Below the pieces are notes generated by a model. The model was not told where the DNA came from. It did no database searches and worked only from the letters and a program-made list of their open reading frames with translations. A stretch of 34,123 bases of DNA from the NCBI GenBank assembly GCA_030266365.1, contig JAJDHV010000012.1, positions 1-34,123 of the forward strand. Reading direction: 5' to 3'. Shown here in pieces: positions 31,342-34,123 of this stretch. Each line of letters opens with the position of its first letter. Position 1 is the first letter of the stretch. The translations under genes and the position numbers were made by a program. The DNA is from Synergistaceae bacterium OttesenSCG-928-I11. GTDB taxonomy: Bacteria; Synergistota; Synergistia; Synergistales; Synergistaceae.

Positions 31342-33322
31342 TATGCAAAAGGTCCACATGGCCGTGCATAAAACGATATCGGACGAGGTCATGGGCAGGA
31401 TACAGAAGCTCGGATGCTGTCAGTTCATCGCACGCAGCCACGAGTCTGTGGACGAGCGCGATATCGCGCCTCTTCGAACCAGACTGCGCAAAATAGAGGA
31501 GTTGCTGGGCGAAGCAAGATTCGTCTCCCGCTTTCTGGAACCGTTCGCGACGGAAAAGGGCAGCGGACTTGCGAGGGCGATGGGCGATATGCCGAGCTAC
31601 TCGTTGGACGCGCTCTCGAAAGTCGCCTCGGAAGATACGTTCAAGACCACATCCTGCAAGCTCCGCGACCTCGAGAAACGCCTTTCCGACGCGCGTACCG
31701 GCATGTCCCGCGTCACAGGCCTCGTCGCGCAACTGAAACCTCTCGCGCAACTGCCGTACTCTCTCGATTTCTATACGACAGGCACGGAGGAGACGGCGGG
31801 CAACCTGTTTTCCGTCCCATTGGCACAGGCGGACGCCTTGAAAAGCGCCCTCGGCGGCGCGCTGGGGGAGATGCTGGACTTATACGCCCTTCCCACGTCG
31901 GAGAAGGATACGAGTCAACTGTTTTCCGTCATCTTCCCGAGAGAAAAGGCCGCGGACGTGCAAAACGCAATGCACGACATCACGGCCTCCCGCATCGACG
32001 TCCCCGCCCAGTTGAAGGACACCGCGGCGAACGAACTCGTGCGGCTCGACGAAGAATATGGCGAGCTCAAACTGTCCGAAGAAACCGTCGTCGATGAAAT
32101 TACGGCGATGGCAAACGACGCTTACAAGGAGTGCCAGCTTTTCTCGGATTATTGGACCATACAGAAAAACAGGGCGGACGCGCTGATCGACGGCGAACAG
32201 ACGGAGCAAATCCTTCTCGTTTCGTTCTGGATCCCCAAGACGTGCATGGCGCGCTTTACGCAGGCGACCTCGCTCTACCAAGACCTGATCGACGTCGTCA
32301 CCACCGATCCGGAGGAGGGCGAACTCCCGCCGACGCTTCTTCGAAACAAAGGACTGGCGGAACCGATGGAGCCGTTGATCACGATGTACGGAACGCCGAC
32401 CTACGGCGCTTTCGATCCGACCGGGATCGTCACGCCGTTCTTCTACCTGTTCTTCGGCATGTGTTTCGGCGACGCAGGCTATGGATTGGTCATTGCGGGC
32501 ATTCTGCTCCTGATCCTCATGCGCAAGCCGGTTACAGGCACGCTCAAGAAATTCCTGGTCATCCTGACCGTGAGCAACCTGATGGCGGTAGTCGTCGGCA
32601 CGCTCACGTTTTCGTGGTTCGGAGACAGCATCACCGCGTTTCCGTTTCTCTCGTTCCTGAAGCCGCTCGGCGCGCTCCAGGTGCTGGACCCGATGAACGA
32701 CCCGATGACGTTCCTGGGAATTTCCCTCTCGCTGGGATTCATCCAGATCCTGGTCGGCCTCTTCATCGCCATGCGGGAGAACATTCGCAGCGGCAACAAG
32801 TTCGCCGCTTTCGCGGATCAGGGCGGGTGGGTCATTTTCCTCTGCGGCCTCGTTCTGCTCGGGCTGTCGTCGGCGGGAATGCTCCCGCTTCCGACCTCCC
32901 TTGCCGGAGCAATCGCAGCGGTTGGCGCCATCATCCTCGTCGCAACGCAGGGCCGCGAGAAACCGTCGATCTTCGGAAAACTCTTCTCGGGCGTCATGAG
33001 CCTGTATAACGTCACGGGATACCTGGGCGACGTGTTGAGCTACAGCAGGCTTCTGGCCCTGGGATTGGGGTCCGCCGCCGTCGGCATGGTCATCAACCTG
33101 CTCTGCAACCTCGTTGCTGGCGCGGGACCGGTCGGCATCGTGCTTGCGGTCGTGATCTTCGTCGTGGGCCACACGTTCAGCATCGCGGTCAACATTCTGG
33201 GCGCATTCGTACACTCTCTGCGCCTACAGTACGTCGAGTTCTTCGGAAAGTTCTACGAGGCGTCGGGCGAGGATTTCACACCGCTCACCATGTCGACGCA
33301 ATATGTCAAATTGACAGACTGA
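31328..33322 (+). CDS. ntpI: V-type ATP synthase subunit I (a-type, stator)
   Basis: This 664-residue subunit joins the peripheral stalks to the rotor ring and carries the ion half-channels. The N-terminal 360 residues are soluble and partly coiled; the C-terminal 290 hold about seven or eight membrane helices. TPTYGAFDPT and FGMCFGDAGYG mark the start of the membrane domain. The essential arginine is in DVLSYSRLLALGL, and a second conserved arginine is in HSLRLQYVEFFGKFYE, matching the two described for the E. hirae protein. The ATG has GAGGTGATG 8 bases or so before it. Confidence 0.95.
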   Translation: MAISDMQKVHMAVHKTISDEVMGRIQKLGCCQFIARSHESVDERDIAPLRTRLRKIEELLGEARFVSRFLEPFATEKGSGLARAMGDMPSYSLDALSKVASEDTFKTTSCKLRDLEKRLSDARTGMSRVTGLVAQLKPLAQLPYSLDFYTTGTEETAGNLFSVPLAQADALKSALGGALGEMLDLYALPTSEKDTSQLFSVIFPREKAADVQNAMHDITASRIDVPAQLKDTAANELVRLDEEYGELKLSEETVVDEITAMANDAYKECQLFSDYWTIQKNRADALIDGEQTEQILLVSFWIPKTCMARFTQATSLYQDLIDVVTTDPEEGELPPTLLRNKGLAEPMEPLITMYGTPTYGAFDPTGIVTPFFYLFFGMCFGDAGYGLVIAGILLLILMRKPVTGTLKKFLVILTVSNLMAVVVGTLTFSWFGDSITAFPFLSFLKPLGALQVLDPMNDPMTFLGISLSLGFIQILVGLFIAMRENIRSGNKFAAFADQGGWVIFLCGLVLLGLSSAGMLPLPTSLAGAIAAVGAIILVATQGREKPSIFGKLFSGVMSLYNVTGYLGDVLSYSRLLALGLGSAAVGMVINLLCNLVAGAGPVGIVLAVVIFVVGHTFSIAVNILGAFVHSLRLQYVEFFGKFYEASGEDFTPLTMSTQYVKLTD

Positions 33323-33340
33323 TCAACCACAAAATTTTGA

Positions 33341-33871
<531 letters not shown>

Positions 33872-33893
33872 ACGCCGGACAGGGGGGAATACC

Positions 33894-34123
33894 ATGTCGC
33901 TGGCACAAATAACCGAAAAAATCGAACGAGACGCACGGGCCGAGGCGCAGAAAATCCTGGATCGTGCAAAAGAACAGGAAGCCGAGGTCAGAAACGCCGC
34001 GGACGTCGAGGTCAAAAAACTTCAGGAAGCGGCGCAAGGGCGATTCGACAGGGAGCGGCCGGAAATTTTCAAGCGCCGCGACATCGTCGCGCGCCTGGAT
34101 GTCAACAAACTACACCTTGGAGC
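33894..34123 (+). CDS. ntpE: V-type ATP synthase subunit E (N-terminal part, 3' end beyond the window)
   Basis: The frame is open from ATG at 33894, with AGGGGGG about 6 bases upstream, to the window edge, giving 76 residues. They form a charged, Ala/Glu/Lys-rich helix (ITEKIERDARAEAQKILDRA) typical of the stalk-forming start of subunit E. Its position after subunit K fits the usual bacterial V-type operon order, where C, F, A, B and D subunits should follow to the right. Confidence 0.85.
   Translation, partial: MSLAQITEKIERDARAEAQKILDRAKEQEAEVRNAADVEVKKLQEAAQGRFDRERPEIFKRRDIVARLDVNKLHLG

Noticed and set aside
30820-31392. Minus-strand open frame of 190 codons across the V-ATPase promoter
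   Set aside because: Most of it is antisense to the ATPase stalk subunit gene, it has no convincing Shine-Dalgarno site, and it covers a good promoter and leader hairpin for the plus strand.
31880-33214. Minus-strand open frame of 444 codons opposite V-ATPase subunit I
   Set aside because: Extreme Arg/Asp/Glu/His bias and no domain; subunit I on the other strand is unambiguous.

Overview
The window looks like a chromosomal segment of an anaerobic, moderately GC-rich bacterium, most likely of the phylum Synergistota. The grounds are a bacterial V-type ATPase operon, folE2, a long rsmB-rpe-rodZ-rimO-pgpA-pncC-recA gene string, a RecA with unusual DNA-binding loops, and frequent TTG/GTG starts behind strong Shine-Dalgarno sites. 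The taxonomic call is inference from gene content. I see no rRNA or tRNA gene, insertion sequence, phage gene, CRISPR array or origin; the segment reads as core genome with a few poorly described genes.

Left part (1-9932), mostly minus strand: a DEAD/DEAH helicase of the YprA/MrfA type cut by the left edge, a divergent coiled-coil protein with a degenerate J-like segment (+), then, read right to left, a CoA-disulfide-reductase-like flavoprotein, a cardiolipin-synthase-like enzyme, a membrane metallophosphoesterase, a YprB/MrfB-like exonuclease, an MFS transporter and a phosphomannomutase/phosphoglucomutase. This run ends at a bidirectional terminator at 1780-1818. The helicase and the exonuclease resemble the two partners of the Bacillus mitomycin repair pair, but here they are separated.

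Middle part (10000-19440): two tandem, paralogous, predicted tail-anchored membrane proteins of unknown function; an auxin-efflux-type carrier (-); then rmuC, folE2, a small HFCD-type flavoprotein, a flavodoxin and a lone citX (+); a small two-helix membrane protein (-) overlapping the end of citX; a DegT-type aminotransferase; and a YugP-type membrane zinc protease with its own promoter and terminator.

Right-centre part (19537-27414): one tightly packed plus-strand string, rsmB, a kinase-less PASTA protein, rpe, rodZ, rimO, pgpA, pncC (CinA C-terminal domain) and recA, with several ATGA start/stop overlaps, closed by a strong bidirectional terminator. Facing it on the minus strand is a thiamine salvage operon, thiD-thiM-thiE plus a HAD hydrolase. 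It is controlled by a clear promoter, a TPP riboswitch and two consecutive intrinsic terminators.

Right end (30920-34123): a good sigma-70-type promoter and a leader hairpin precede the V-type ATPase operon (stalk subunit G/H, subunit I, subunit K, start of subunit E). The K subunit keeps the residues that bind sodium in the Enterococcus hirae enzyme, so the complex is probably sodium-coupled. The most promising uncharacterised items are the tandem tail-anchored paralogues, the folE2-linked flavoprotein, the divergent RecA loops and the V-ATPase leader hairpin.
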